Below are positions 41,269-51,472 of a stretch of DNA of 64,000 nucleotides, piece after piece (position 1 is the first letter of the stretch; each line of letters starts with the position of its first letter). Source of the DNA: JBAZZQ01 sp041658725. Its GTDB lineage: Bacteria > Planctomycetota > Phycisphaerae > JAAYCJ01. Under the pieces are notes generated by a model. It was given only the letters and a program-made list of their open reading frames with translations, was not told the DNA's origin and made no database searches. The DNA lies in NCBI GenBank assembly GCA_041658725.1, contig JBAZZQ010000001.1, forward strand, positions 124,001 through 188,000. The letters are read 5' to 3'. The translations under genes were made by a program, and so were the position numbers.

Positions 41269-43882
41269 TTTTCATTTCCTTCAACTTTACACCTTCGAAA
41301 ACAACAATTTGATGGCGATCTACATCGACACATACCGTAAAAGTATTTGCATCTCGATGATCCTGTTTTGCTTCCGATTTCCGATCTTCCAGAGGCAGGA
41401 ATACTCGCTTGATCTTCTTTTCGGCCCGAATAGTCAGTTCCACCTTAGCCCGCAAGGGTTGGCCAAACAAAAGTGATCGGCAATTTTCCTGAAGTATCGG
41501 CCTGGCCGAAGTGAATGGTCGATTAAGCAAATGACAGATTAAACGGTCGTCCTTCCAAAAAGCGGAAAGTTCCACGCAAGGGGGACCCGTTACTTTCAAG
41601 GCGGCGTCTCTACGACAGGCCAGGAATTTGAACAACTCACGATGGCCTATTCCCGGATATTGGATCTGGGTCTGACCTAAATCTGTATTGATATAGATTG
41701 CCTCTCCCTTTCCGAAGCGACGTGTTGTTACTGCCGTGCTTTCTGAAACGCAAGAAATCGGGTCCATAAAATTGGCTTGGAGTTCATTGACTTTGTCAGC
41801 CATTTTGTGGGCAAATACCCGAACTTCCGAATCGGGCAATAATTTAAAGGCAACAGGGTTTGACCCCATCCAGACCCAGGAACCTATCACGGATCGAACA
41901 TCCGCATCGGCAGGACAAACAGTATTGAAATCTGCCTTAAAGGGCTTGATGGGTTCCGCGGGTCGAAGGATTTGGAGAATGAAACCCCAGTCCCAAAACC
42001 GTTGTTCGACCTTGACAAGAATATGGTTTTTGCCCTTTCGTAAATGGACAGGGACAACATCCTGTTCCTGGTAGACACCCCGGAGGCGAAACATCCGATG
42101 AACCAATTGATCATTAAGCCAGATTTTGATCCCGTCATCGCTGCCGACTACATAAATTGCGTCGCATTCTTCCGGACTTTCAATAATGGTGTAAGCATAT
42201 GCGCAAACCCACTCTTTGGGCAAAAACTGGTCCAGAAAATTAACGTAGTTTCCCGGAATGGGGTAACTTTTCCATCGGACTGTTTTGCCACATGCCCCCA
42301 CATATTCAGCCGTCAGGTCGATCTGTCCCAATTCGGGCCCGTAGGGTATGTCAAAACCTTTGCTTTCTGGATTGTCAAAGGGTCCTACGATCATCCATCG
42401 CAAGGATCCGCTGGTTTCTCGTTCGATGCCCAGAAGGTCGTCAAGGACTCCTACAGATCGCGGCTGGCCTTGCTCATCCAGAGTACCGGTTTGACCGGTG
42501 GCAATAAGAATTCCGCCCCGGTAAACAAACTCCTTAATAGCTTGTGCTTGCGCATCAGACAGGCAGGTCGATTCCGGTAAAAAAATGGTGCGGTAACCGT
42601 CCAGATGGTTCAAAGTCAACTGGGAATCAAAAAGAATCCCCAGCGGCAAACCGCATTCGGCGGTCATTTCATAGGCGCCAAACCAGCTTTTCAGGTATCG
42701 CGACGGATCGTCCTGGGCATAAAAATCTCGAGCGGCTTGTGAAAGATGGATGGCCAGATGACGGTAGGACTGACCGCCCCGCCACGGTTCCCGGCGATCC
42801 GATTCACGAATCACCTCGGCAAGCACACGAACACAATTATCGGTAAGTTGATGAAGGCCCAGGAAAGCGGCGCCGCCATGAGCGATTTGGGCGTAGGTGT
42901 GCATTAGGATTTCTTCCAGCGGCGGTTCAAGGGCGGAATTCCAGGGAATGCTTACTTGGGACAAAGGTCGCCAGACATCGAAATCACCGGGTCTAAGCGA
43001 CTCCCCCATCCGGGCATAGAGCAGGGGTGACAAACCCTCCATGGCTTCGTTGCCGTGAGAGGTGCCGGACCCGTCATCGTCAAGCGGCATATTGACTCGC
43101 CAATCATTGAAACGCCCCCCGTTGGGCATCGGACCGGCGGAACTGTGATTGTAAAAAACGCAGGCATCGGGCCGAACCTGACGGATATGATCGGTGATTT
43201 GTGATAGAACCTCTATTTTTCGTCTGTTGGTCCAAAGAACAAATGCCCGGAAAGCGGCATCGGGCCAATTCCATCGAGCGGGAATATCCAGGCCGGTATC
43301 GTGTTTAAATCCCGACCGGCATCCGGGACACACGCAACCCCACACACCAGGCTCGGACCCATACATACACCCAACCCCGGTCCCGTCGAACCAGAGGCCA
43401 TCAAAACCCACCGAGGTGACAATCTCCTGACTGATAGCTATGACAAAATCCAAATAACCTGTGGATAGTAAGCAGCAGGTATCATCCCCAGGAGTCCTTC
43501 CTTCCGGCAGGAATTGCACTTGCCATTCCGGATGGGCATGCGCACCCGCCCAGACGTGCGTCATCGGAAACCAGGATAAAAAAACAATGCCTTCCTCGTG
43601 GGCCATTTGCACCAATCGCGGCAAATACTCCGGATCAGCATCTGGGTGGAGATCGAAATCCATCACCTGCGACCGATAAAGGGGTGATCCGTAATATTCC
43701 GGTCGACGGTTGGCTCCGACCGCGCTGGAAACCCAGGCACGGATGCCGGTTCGTCGAACAAATTGACGCATCTTTTCTACATCGTAAACGGTAGGCCGAT
43801 TCTCAATATGTATCGGAATGTGCCGAATTCGCTCCCTGGCATCGATCCACGGTGAATTTATTTTTATTTGTCGGTCAGCCAT
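41255..43882 (-). CDS. GHL6-type glycosidase-like protein with PA14-like insert (875 aa)
   Basis: The N-terminal 330 residues form a barrel of the hypothetical glycosyl hydrolase 6 type, with FLSWFPMTHVWAGAHAHPEW and VGFDGLWFDGTGVGCMYGSE; cysteines in GCVCPGCRSGF are also seen in relatives. A trimerisation-like domain (about 400-490, IFLPESTCLSDAQAQAI) follows. Residues 495-640 contain WMIVGPFDNPESKGFD and VVGSDDGIKIWLNDQLVH, which resemble a PA14-type or beta-jelly-roll carbohydrate module. There is no signal peptide. The substrate is unknown. Confidence 0.75.
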   Translation of the reverse strand: MADRQIKINSPWIDARERIRHIPIHIENRPTVYDVEKMRQFVRRTGIRAWVSSAVGANRRPEYYGSPLYRSQVMDFDLHPDADPEYLPRLVQMAHEEGIVFLSWFPMTHVWAGAHAHPEWQVQFLPEGRTPGDDTCCLLSTGYLDFVIAISQEIVTSVGFDGLWFDGTGVGCMYGSEPGVWGCVCPGCRSGFKHDTGLDIPARWNWPDAAFRAFVLWTNRRKIEVLSQITDHIRQVRPDACVFYNHSSAGPMPNGGRFNDWRVNMPLDDDGSGTSHGNEAMEGLSPLLYARMGESLRPGDFDVWRPLSQVSIPWNSALEPPLEEILMHTYAQIAHGGAAFLGLHQLTDNCVRVLAEVIRESDRREPWRGGQSYRHLAIHLSQAARDFYAQDDPSRYLKSWFGAYEMTAECGLPLGILFDSQLTLNHLDGYRTIFLPESTCLSDAQAQAIKEFVYRGGILIATGQTGTLDEQGQPRSVGVLDDLLGIERETSGSLRWMIVGPFDNPESKGFDIPYGPELGQIDLTAEYVGACGKTVRWKSYPIPGNYVNFLDQFLPKEWVCAYAYTIIESPEECDAIYVVGSDDGIKIWLNDQLVHRMFRLRGVYQEQDVVPVHLRKGKNHILVKVEQRFWDWGFILQILRPAEPIKPFKADFNTVCPADADVRSVIGSWVWMGSNPVAFKLLPDSEVRVFAHKMADKVNELQANFMDPISCVSESTAVTTRRFGKGEAIYINTDLGQTQIQYPGIGHRELFKFLACRRDAALKVTGPPCVELSAFWKDDRLICHLLNRPFTSARPILQENCRSLLFGQPLRAKVELTIRAEKKIKRVFLPLEDRKSEAKQDHRDANTFTVCVDVDRHQIVVFEGVKLKEMKNENQ

Positions 43883-43901
43883 TCTAATTCCTTAAGAATC
43901 T

Positions 43902-46088
43902 TCATTTGATTTCAAAAACAGCCAGGGATCGCCCACGAATTCCAACATCAACTTTCCACCCTTTCTCCGACTTTTCAATCCGTGAGCGATCTATATTCCG
44001 CTCCCGCCACAGATCCCTGACCATCGGAGGTTTTGAATGTAACCCATCTTTTACAGGCATTAACAAATAGCCCCGCCAGGGTTCGCGGTGATGATTCAAA
44101 AGCGTGATCATCACCCTTTCCCCCTGGTTTGACACGGTAAAATCTATTGCCGGACCGGAGACAAGGGCGGGCAATGCCTTTTTTATCAAATCGTCCAGGA
44201 ACGCTATGAAATGGGGGGCTATGTTTCCGTCCAGATCGATGTAATGTGGAACGGCGGAAATGAAAACCGCGCCGCTTCCCATTGAAAATTTTAAAAGCAG
44301 ATTATCACCAGTTGAGGTTTGCATGATCGGAATTGCGCTGCCGCCGGAAATGAGATGATACATCAACCGGTCCGTTCCCCATTTATCGTTGTTCGATCTC
44401 CAGACGGTATTATGAGGTATCCCAGGTTTTAACTGATCAAATTCTTTTAACCCGATTTGCTTGCAGGCTAATCCATTAAGATGTGAGACACTGGTAACTA
44501 AATTACCACCGTGACGAACGTATTCAAAAAGACGACTCCACGTTTTCTCCTCGGGTTGAATTCCACCGAGCAACATCAGGTTAGTGTATTTTTGAACTAT
44601 CTCCGGATCGGCGTTATCCAGCAAAACCTCCAGATGGTTTCCCCACCGTGTGTCAGAAAGTCCCGGCAGGTAATCCTCGGGGTCCAGCCGACCCTCCCAG
44701 AAGGCCTCAAACATCTCTTTGGTGCTAAGTGACACGGTTTTTTCATCTTGCATGATGTCCTTATGAACACGAGGAAAAGCTGCCCTGAAAAAGCCGTCCA
44801 GCGAATCATCGCCCGCATTCCGTTCAACACAGTCCCCCCAAACTCGCGGTTTGAAAAGTTCTTTCCACATCACCCTGCCGTCGGGTGGAGCGGTAAAGGA
44901 GGCTGACGTACCCCAGCCGTGATGATAATCGAGCATGATTCCAAGTCCCCGTAACGGTTCACCCCGATCGACATGGCGAATCGCGGAAAACTCATTGAAA
45001 TCAATCGCGTTATTTCCAATCTCAGACGGCACCAGCGTTCCCCCACCGTAAAACCAATTTTCCTGAGGACCAAATTCCTCATTCATCAAAGCCGCCGCCT
45101 GCTCCTCGCCGAAATCTTCAGGCCAGGTTTTAACCATCGGCCCTTTTTCCAGGAAGAACTGAGAATTCGCTATTTCAAAATGGACGGCATTGGCCCCGCC
45201 CATATACGACAACATCCACTGCCTTAGAAAATAATCGGCCGTATTGCCGCTGATCCATTCATTGAGTTTGTTATAAACCGTCAACCGGCCAGGCCAGTTC
45301 CAGAGGGAAATGTCGATCCCCCAAAGGCTGTTGTGCTGTCGGGCGGCCCCACGGGCAAAGGCCATTTCGACATTCAGAGGCAAACTCCGCCAGCAATTGG
45401 TCTCGAAGGTGATAAATGGCACGCCCCACTCAAACCAATAATGAACATCATGAACTTCCGCGCACGTCCAGATCATCGGCAGACGGCGAAGATTCTGGCG
45501 GCTCTTTTCAAGAGCGTGTTGATACCATCCGCTCCAGAAGGCAAAGCATTCTCCACGGCTTTCTTTCGAAAGCACACGATTTCTGAAATATTCAAAAATC
45601 TCTTTTCTCGTAGAAAACTTCTTTCCCACCGGCCAGGGAAAACAACTGTCGGCCTCACCACCATAGTTCAGCCATATTTTCCTGCACCCGAATTGTTCGT
45701 TGGACTTCTGAGCCGTTTCAATAAGATAGTCGTGATATTTTTCAACGCTCATCCCCAGATAATTATGCGTTCGCCCCTGGTCATTGTCCCAATGCGTAAA
45801 ATAGGCCACCATGTTTTTTCTAACCCATTCGATTCCTTGGGTCAGGGGGACGTAGGTAAGGTCGCCTCCCATGTGGCCCGGAGCGTCCCTCGTCGCGGTA
45901 ATCATGCCGTACTTTTTCATTTCGGAAAGGAAATCATATCCTAATTTACGACCGTACTGTTCCTGGTTATCACCGATAAATATAAAGAAGGATTGGTTAA
46001 AACAAACATCCTCCAGCGGAATTTCCCATTTCCGATTCCGAGCAAATAAAACATCGTAGTTTTGTTTTGTCTGGCTTTTATTTTCCAT
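43902..46088 (-). CDS. Unrecognised 728-residue protein in the glycosidase operon
   Basis: This gene lies between two GHL6-type genes with gaps of 19 and 24 bases, so it belongs to their operon. The N-terminal half reads like an alpha/beta barrel (FFIFIGDNQEQYGRKL, WLNYGGEADSCFPWPVG, and MIWTCAEVHDVHYWFEWG) with several conserved-looking acidic residues. The C-terminal part (about 500-640) resembles a trimerisation-like domain (LMLLGGIQPEEKTWSRLFEY, VRHGGNLVTS), and a small beta domain follows. No family could be named. A new glycoside hydrolase or lyase is the simplest idea, but it is inferred from context only. Confidence 0.7.
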   Translation of the reverse strand: MENKSQTKQNYDVLFARNRKWEIPLEDVCFNQSFFIFIGDNQEQYGRKLGYDFLSEMKKYGMITATRDAPGHMGGDLTYVPLTQGIEWVRKNMVAYFTHWDNDQGRTHNYLGMSVEKYHDYLIETAQKSNEQFGCRKIWLNYGGEADSCFPWPVGKKFSTRKEIFEYFRNRVLSKESRGECFAFWSGWYQHALEKSRQNLRRLPMIWTCAEVHDVHYWFEWGVPFITFETNCWRSLPLNVEMAFARGAARQHNSLWGIDISLWNWPGRLTVYNKLNEWISGNTADYFLRQWMLSYMGGANAVHFEIANSQFFLEKGPMVKTWPEDFGEEQAAALMNEEFGPQENWFYGGGTLVPSEIGNNAIDFNEFSAIRHVDRGEPLRGLGIMLDYHHGWGTSASFTAPPDGRVMWKELFKPRVWGDCVERNAGDDSLDGFFRAAFPRVHKDIMQDEKTVSLSTKEMFEAFWEGRLDPEDYLPGLSDTRWGNHLEVLLDNADPEIVQKYTNLMLLGGIQPEEKTWSRLFEYVRHGGNLVTSVSHLNGLACKQIGLKEFDQLKPGIPHNTVWRSNNDKWGTDRLMYHLISGGSAIPIMQTSTGDNLLLKFSMGSGAVFISAVPHYIDLDGNIAPHFIAFLDDLIKKALPALVSGPAIDFTVSNQGERVMITLLNHHREPWRGYLLMPVKDGLHSKPPMVRDLWRERNIDRSRIEKSEKGWKVDVGIRGRSLAVFEIK

Positions 46089-46112
46089 TTTTGTTTCTCA
46101 CAAATAAATTGG

Positions 46113-48116
46113 TCAATATTGAATAACAACCGCCTCATGAACGTATATGCCCGGTATCCGCATTTCCAGATAATCACCCTGGCGCTTCCACGCAACATTT
46201 TTGCCCGATAAAGCACAGGTAACGGACTTTGGGTCACGTTCCGAACGGATGCTTATCCGGGTTTCCGCTGTGTGGCCGGGCTGGTCTACGTACCAGAAAT
46301 TGGGTTCCGCGGAATTTGTGGAGGTTCTGTCAATCAAATGGATTATTTTCTGGTTATCTCGTTGCGCGACTACACACGAGATACCCGGGCAATTTTCAAC
46401 TTTGGCCATCGGATTTGGAAATATCTGTCCGAGAATTTGATGAAACCAGTTTCGATGCATGGGGTGGCGTTCCTGGTGATAAATCCGAAAAACATTGCCG
46501 GCAATCGCCAATAAATGCCCTTGCCCTACTTTTCGAATTACCGCCGCACTTCCTGCCCTTCCGGTCGTTCGGTAAAAATTCAGGATTGATGTTTCCCGCG
46601 ATCCAGATTGCGGATCAACTTCCATTTTCCACCACTCCGTGGGCACCGGAATTGTTCCCGATGAACTGTCCAGCCCCGCCGGTTCCTTAATCATTTCATC
46701 AAAGCAAACTCCAAAAAGTGATTGAAGGTGTCCGGCCTGTTCGCCTTTAACAAACGTCCCTCCGCTGGCCACTACCACTCCACCCCTGGTAGCGAACTGT
46801 TCGAGGGTGGTTACGATATCCAATGGTAGATAACCTTGATCGGGAATGAGGATGAGCCGAATACTTTCGGGAATCTCCTGCCGCAAATGATCTTCATGTA
46901 CGATGTCAAATTGATAATGACCCTCGAGCAAGAGCGCATGCGCCCCTCGCACTTCGTCCGCCCACTTATTGACGGCCAGTAATCCGTCATACTGGAACCC
47001 ATCCTGCCTTTGATAAGCAAAGGACCGGCTGTTTAATACATAGGCTTCGCTCTCGCAGATTGTTCCAGTCAGCAGAGATTTTCGTTCATAAAGAAACCGG
47101 CTGACTTCCCCAACCTGTTTCACTTCAATTTCCGGTACGGACGCATCCGGACTCGGCAGAACCCACATCCACACCTTTGCGCCATGAACCATTCCGGAAA
47201 TGGATTCCTGAAAAAGTTGAACAACAGGTTTCGGCTGCATGGGGCGTTCACCCCACGCATAACCGTTGGTAAAGAGCATGATATCAAAAGGCGTATTCAG
47301 TTTTCGATAAGTCCTTGCACGGGAATCGCTCGTGCTCATGGCCTCCAGCGGATTAAGATCACCCGTTAGATAGTCAACCCCTTCGATCACCGGTTCGGGC
47401 ATCACTTCGGAAAAAGCACTACTACTGGAATACATGCATTGCGGATCAAGGTGATGAATAAAATCGGCTGTCCGCTTGATATGCTTTCGAAACATCTTGC
47501 GTCCGAAATCCGCCCATTCGGCCACACCCGGATCCTTCGCCGAGCGAGGCGGATCCATATCAGATTCCTTTTTAAACACCTCCACGCATTTATCACACCA
47601 GCAATGGACAATGGACCCGATTTCTGCGTCCATCCAAAACCCATCCGGATGGTAACGTTCTATCATTTCAGCCAACATCGGGTAAAACAGTTTCGAGACA
47701 TAATCCGTGTTAAAACACATCTCCACAAAATGGGCCCCGAAGTCCCAAATACTTCCATCGCTTCTCCGCTTGGCCCATTCCGGATGCGTTTGACCAGCCA
47801 AGTTGTCGATACCGGCGGAATAGTAAATAAAGAATCGAACGTTTTCCGCGCGAGCCGCCTGGCACCAAAGATCCAGAAGGTCTTTTTGCAAATGAGGATG
47901 AGGCGATCCCACCCGTGTCGGATAGGCGGCATAACCAGGGTGACCCTTGGAGTGAAATTGCACGATCCGGGGCTTAATTTCCCGGAGGATCGACCGCGCC
48001 TTTTCCAAGGTAATACCCGCCCCTGGGCTTGGCATCTCCAAACTCAAATGCAAATCAAGATGCAGCAAAAGTTGAGAATCGTTGTACCATTCGGTACTTG
48101 TAAGACAGTCTTTCAT
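46113..48116 (-). CDS. GHL6-type glycosidase-like protein (667 aa)
   Basis: The N-terminal 300 residues form a (beta/alpha)8-like domain of the hypothetical glycosyl hydrolase 6 type: RIVQFHSKGHPGYAAYPT, IYYSAGIDNLAGQTHPEW and YHPDGFWMDAEIGSIVHCWC, the last with the probable catalytic aspartate. Residues 390-490 resemble the GH42 trimerisation domain (LILIPDQGYLPLDIVTTLEQ, with GGVVVASGGTF). A C-terminal beta domain follows. The protein has no signal peptide and is a distant paralogue of the 28454-30472 and 41255-43882 products. An alpha-L-fucosidase-like function is possible. Confidence 0.75.
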   Translation of the reverse strand: MKDCLTSTEWYNDSQLLLHLDLHLSLEMPSPGAGITLEKARSILREIKPRIVQFHSKGHPGYAAYPTRVGSPHPHLQKDLLDLWCQAARAENVRFFIYYSAGIDNLAGQTHPEWAKRRSDGSIWDFGAHFVEMCFNTDYVSKLFYPMLAEMIERYHPDGFWMDAEIGSIVHCWCDKCVEVFKKESDMDPPRSAKDPGVAEWADFGRKMFRKHIKRTADFIHHLDPQCMYSSSSAFSEVMPEPVIEGVDYLTGDLNPLEAMSTSDSRARTYRKLNTPFDIMLFTNGYAWGERPMQPKPVVQLFQESISGMVHGAKVWMWVLPSPDASVPEIEVKQVGEVSRFLYERKSLLTGTICESEAYVLNSRSFAYQRQDGFQYDGLLAVNKWADEVRGAHALLLEGHYQFDIVHEDHLRQEIPESIRLILIPDQGYLPLDIVTTLEQFATRGGVVVASGGTFVKGEQAGHLQSLFGVCFDEMIKEPAGLDSSSGTIPVPTEWWKMEVDPQSGSRETSILNFYRTTGRAGSAAVIRKVGQGHLLAIAGNVFRIYHQERHPMHRNWFHQILGQIFPNPMAKVENCPGISCVVAQRDNQKIIHLIDRTSTNSAEPNFWYVDQPGHTAETRISIRSERDPKSVTCALSGKNVAWKRQGDYLEMRIPGIYVHEAVVIQY

Positions 48117-48126
48117 TTATATTTAC

Positions 48127-49467
48127 CTAATTTTTCTCTGCAGGTTGAATGGTGACTAGAAATACCTTTTCTTCTTCCATATGGGGAAAGGCAAGCAGAA
48201 TCTTACCATTTGCGGCAACTTGTTCCGTCTGTGAGATAAAACTTTTCCGAACATCCTCGGACAGCGAATAATCCGTATTCGGCAGACTGACAATTTCAAT
48301 GGATTTTTTTCCATCCGGCATGTTCATTACCAACAAGGATACATTCACGGGGCTGGCGATGGGAGGAATCGCCGGGATCGGAGGACCCGGATCGGAAGAA
48401 TACCGTTTGGCTACCGTAGTTCTGGCCAGAATGATTCGAATAGTATCCCTATTTTTTTTATCTGTACCCGCTAACCCCACCACAAAGGGGTTGTTTGATT
48501 TTACATCAAACCCTTTCGGACTGATTTTCCCGTAATACTCCCACGCCCAATAGGACACGCGAGGCACGCCTTCACTGGTGATCAGATTGTCGATCGGCTC
48601 ATACCCCCAGATGCTTTTGGTGGCCAGATCGACACGGCTTTTGCCCATATAATAAAAATAACCCATCTGGGAACCCGCTCCAATGTTGGGCCATCCAAAT
48701 TCGTTGAGGTGAATCTCCTTTACTCCGATGGAAGGGTATTTCTTGATCAGCCGGCGAACAAACTCCACTTGCTTTGGAATCTCATGGGGTTGACAGTCAA
48801 TTACGTGCCATGCGATCGCATCGAGCCTGATTTTGTTCTCATTACATCGCTTGATGAAATCTTCCATCAATTCCGGCCAAAAGTGACAGGAACTTGGTGC
48901 CACGATCAGGGCATCCGGCTTTAACTCCCGCATTGTATCATAAAATATTTTGAAGGCATAAAACAACCTTTCCATCTTTACGTCCGGCTTGCCTTTGGTT
49001 TGAGGCTCCCAAACATACATACCTTCCGGTTCATTCCAGAATTCCCAATATTTAACACGGTAATTGTATTTTTTCTCGGCTTCGGATACCGCGTTATAAC
49101 GGTCTTTGATATACCGGACATACGCCGCCGAGTTTTCCGCCGTCACCATCCGGGCGTTGTAATCCTTTCCTTCTTTTACCAGATAGGCGAATCCAATACT
49201 CGCTTCTATTCCCAGTTGTTTCATTTTGGGAAATCGTTCAATAGGCGGATCCCGCCAGTATCCAACAGACAATCGTCGGATCTGGTCATCCGTGGCCACA
49301 TAATGCCCATGCAGAAAACCGGCCAGTGAAATCCAGGAATAAGTGTCCGCACAATTAATGGTAACCGCAACCTGCGTCTCCTCGGCATATGCTGGGCAAA
49401 TGAGGATGCCGGAAAGGATCATCATGAAAACAAATTCAAGTGTGTGGAATCTCTGTAAGTTTGACAT
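48127..49467 (-). CDS. Exported GH39-like glycosidase, catalytic domain only
   Basis: ATG 49467 has AAGGAG ten bases upstream, and a signal peptide follows (FVFMMILSGILICPAYA). The 446-residue protein is colinear with the barrel of the two large GH39-like proteins: TYSWISLAGFLHGHYVATDDQ, YWEFWNEPEG near residue 144 (acid/base) and EIHLNEFGWP near 256 (nucleophile), then a beta extension. It lacks the beta-sandwich modules, CBM and dockerin. It is immediately upstream of the intracellular glycosidase operon, so its products may feed those enzymes. Confidence 0.85.
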   Translation of the reverse strand: MSNLQRFHTLEFVFMMILSGILICPAYAEETQVAVTINCADTYSWISLAGFLHGHYVATDDQIRRLSVGYWRDPPIERFPKMKQLGIEASIGFAYLVKEGKDYNARMVTAENSAAYVRYIKDRYNAVSEAEKKYNYRVKYWEFWNEPEGMYVWEPQTKGKPDVKMERLFYAFKIFYDTMRELKPDALIVAPSSCHFWPELMEDFIKRCNENKIRLDAIAWHVIDCQPHEIPKQVEFVRRLIKKYPSIGVKEIHLNEFGWPNIGAGSQMGYFYYMGKSRVDLATKSIWGYEPIDNLITSEGVPRVSYWAWEYYGKISPKGFDVKSNNPFVVGLAGTDKKNRDTIRIILARTTVAKRYSSDPGPPIPAIPPIASPVNVSLLVMNMPDGKKSIEIVSLPNTDYSLSEDVRKSFISQTEQVAANGKILLAFPHMEEEKVFLVTIQPAEKN

Positions 49468-49522
49468 GACACGGAATCTCCTTGGAATGTATTATAAACG
49501 AACACAATGTGCAATTAGCCCT

Positions 49523-50230
49523 TTAATTGCTGATATTATTCCAATACACGTAAAGACAAGCGCTGCCCGCCCCGATTTCCTCGGTCCGCATAGAGCTGAG
49601 ATGCATGTCCGCCCAGAGAATATTGGTGATGCCGCGGTGGCGTGACGGTAGGAAAACCGGCTCATACAATCGAGTCCAAGGCTCAGCAAAGTAAGATTCC
49701 GGTTGCAGATTGCCCGAATCCCCGACCAGAAACGTTTTTTCCGGCCTATTGATGCTTGTCAATCGCTTGACCGCCCCGTATGTCGGACGTCGATTTACTA
49801 TTGGATCTCCTACATTTCCCCCAATAATATAACTATACCCATAAGAAACATAATTATGCCCGGCGGGGTTGGCGGGATCGGGGTCGGACGGACAGGTAAA
49901 TTCTGTTCCCTTCATTCTTGGCGGTAATGACACGTTATCAGGCAAAAGCCAGGCACGATCACCCGTTCGTGCCGCAATGATAAAAAGATACCAGGGCGAA
50001 GCACCCCGGTACGGGTCCATCATAAATATTCCGGGAACCCAATCATTGTTCGCATCGGCATAAAAAGTAAACCCCAAACCAATCTGTCGAAGATTCGATT
50101 CGCAGACAACCATCTTGGCTCTCTCCCGGGCCTGTGCCAGAGCAGGCAGCAATATAGAGATCAAAACCGCGATAATCGCCACGACCACCAATAATTCAAT
50201 TAATGTAAATCCTTTCCTCATTATAGTCAT
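49523..50230 (-). CDS. Pseudopilin-like protein with prepilin cleavage motif
   Basis: The 235-residue protein begins MTIMRKGFTLIELLVVVAII, a class III prepilin leader cut after glycine with F as first mature residue and E at position 5. A long N-terminal helix continues to about residue 45. The C-terminal domain contains CPSDPDPANPAGHNYVSYG and ILWADMHLSS, typical of the many pseudopilin-like proteins of Planctomycetes and Lentisphaerae. It is probably inserted in the inner membrane by a type II secretion or pilus-like machine. GGAG lies before ATG 50230. Confidence 0.9.
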   Translation of the reverse strand: MTIMRKGFTLIELLVVVAIIAVLISILLPALAQARERAKMVVCESNLRQIGLGFTFYADANNDWVPGIFMMDPYRGASPWYLFIIAARTGDRAWLLPDNVSLPPRMKGTEFTCPSDPDPANPAGHNYVSYGYSYIIGGNVGDPIVNRRPTYGAVKRLTSINRPEKTFLVGDSGNLQPESYFAEPWTRLYEPVFLPSRHRGITNILWADMHLSSMRTEEIGAGSACLYVYWNNISN

Positions 50231-50403
50231 AGCAAATCTCCAACCTTTTGTATTGTTCCTTCGTAAAACCTGGGTGGATATCTCCGCTTTACGCTATTTT
50301 ATACCAACAAGATAATCAAAACCTTTTAACGCGGCGGCCCACTTTTACATGAACCGCCACAATTCAATTATTTTCGATTTCAGTCGAAAATCAAAAATAG
50401 CTA

Positions 50404-51399
50404 CTAATTACCCATCATATCCATATTGGCCAGAACTACAGATAGATCCGTTTCAATAACCTCGTTATCACCATTGAGATCGCCGCTAGTAAGATGCACC
50501 GTGCCGATAGTGCCTCCGCCGGTGCCAACAGTTATATCGTAAACCACTTTCTGCAGCCAAGAGCAGGCCTTAATGGCAATCTCATCGTAGGTATCTACCG
50601 GAACATTTATCGAAAAGCTTCCATCGGCATTGAGGAGTGTATTCTTTGAAAATACAGTATTTCCTCCCTTTCTAAGCTCGATCCGAACACCGATTAAGCT
50701 GTAGTCCGGATTGGCGGGATCACCATAATCGTCCGGGATTATTGTGCCCTGAAGATTTCCACCCAGAAACTCTGTTCCTATATAATTAAAATCAATCGGA
50801 GTTCCTGTATCACTATAATTTACACCTACCAGAAAGTGCATGGCTGGTTCATTAAAATACGAATAGGCACCGCTGGTGAAGACCGCCTGGCCATCCTTAT
50901 AGACCGTGACTCCGGTGGCCGCGTCGTTGTGAATATGCCACAGCCCCGCCAGTTCTGTTACATAGTCATTGATTGCTTCCGAACCCAGCCACGTCTGCCA
51001 GTAGGCAAGATACCAGGTACCGCCGGTATCGATATCAATCGTGATCGGTTTGTTAGGATGAAAAATAGAATCAAAATAGAACCAAACATGTTTGCTTCCA
51101 TCCGCGTTTGATATACCGATCTGCTGGTAATTGGTAACCCCGCCGGTAATATTGTCAGGCGATTCGATATTGAAGTACCAGTCGGTGGCCGGACCGGTTT
51201 GGTGCCCCAGCAGACTACCACTGTACTGCTCTATTAAACCATCCACACGAAGTCGATGGTTAACAATCGAAATGTTATCCCCGCTCCAGTTCCCCGAATC
51301 CAGCATCGCTTGAGTGTCCGCATAATCGAACGTGTCCACCCAGGCAAACGCCGGCATCGCGAACATCAAAATTCCCGCAATAACTAATAATTTTCTCAT
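50404..51399 (-). CDS. Exported beta-sandwich protein with dockerin-like tail (331 aa)
   Basis: ATG 51399 (MRKLLVIAGILMFAMPAFA, signal peptide) is used because GGAGAAATACG lies before it. Residues 20-220 are the same beta-sandwich module as in the large GH39-like proteins (WVDTFDYADTQAML, then YFDSIFHPNKP). A short linker domain (GTIIPDDYGDPANPDYS, about 225-300) follows, and the protein ends with a single dockerin-like loop, GDLNGDNEVIETDLSVVLA. It has no catalytic motifs. It is a close paralogue of the 51473-52438 product and may serve as a carbohydrate-binding or scaffold partner. Confidence 0.75.
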   Translation of the reverse strand: MRKLLVIAGILMFAMPAFAWVDTFDYADTQAMLDSGNWSGDNISIVNHRLRVDGLIEQYSGSLLGHQTGPATDWYFNIESPDNITGGVTNYQQIGISNADGSKHVWFYFDSIFHPNKPITIDIDTGGTWYLAYWQTWLGSEAINDYVTELAGLWHIHNDAATGVTVYKDGQAVFTSGAYSYFNEPAMHFLVGVNYSDTGTPIDFNYIGTEFLGGNLQGTIIPDDYGDPANPDYSLIGVRIELRKGGNTVFSKNTLLNADGSFSINVPVDTYDEIAIKACSWLQKVVYDITVGTGGGTIGTVHLTSGDLNGDNEVIETDLSVVLANMDMMGN

Positions 51400-51472
51400 C
51401 GTATTTCTCCTTAAAAAAGTCACCTTTTTATTTGTCTTAGCCAGGAACACCCTGGTCGAAAATCGAAAATTT

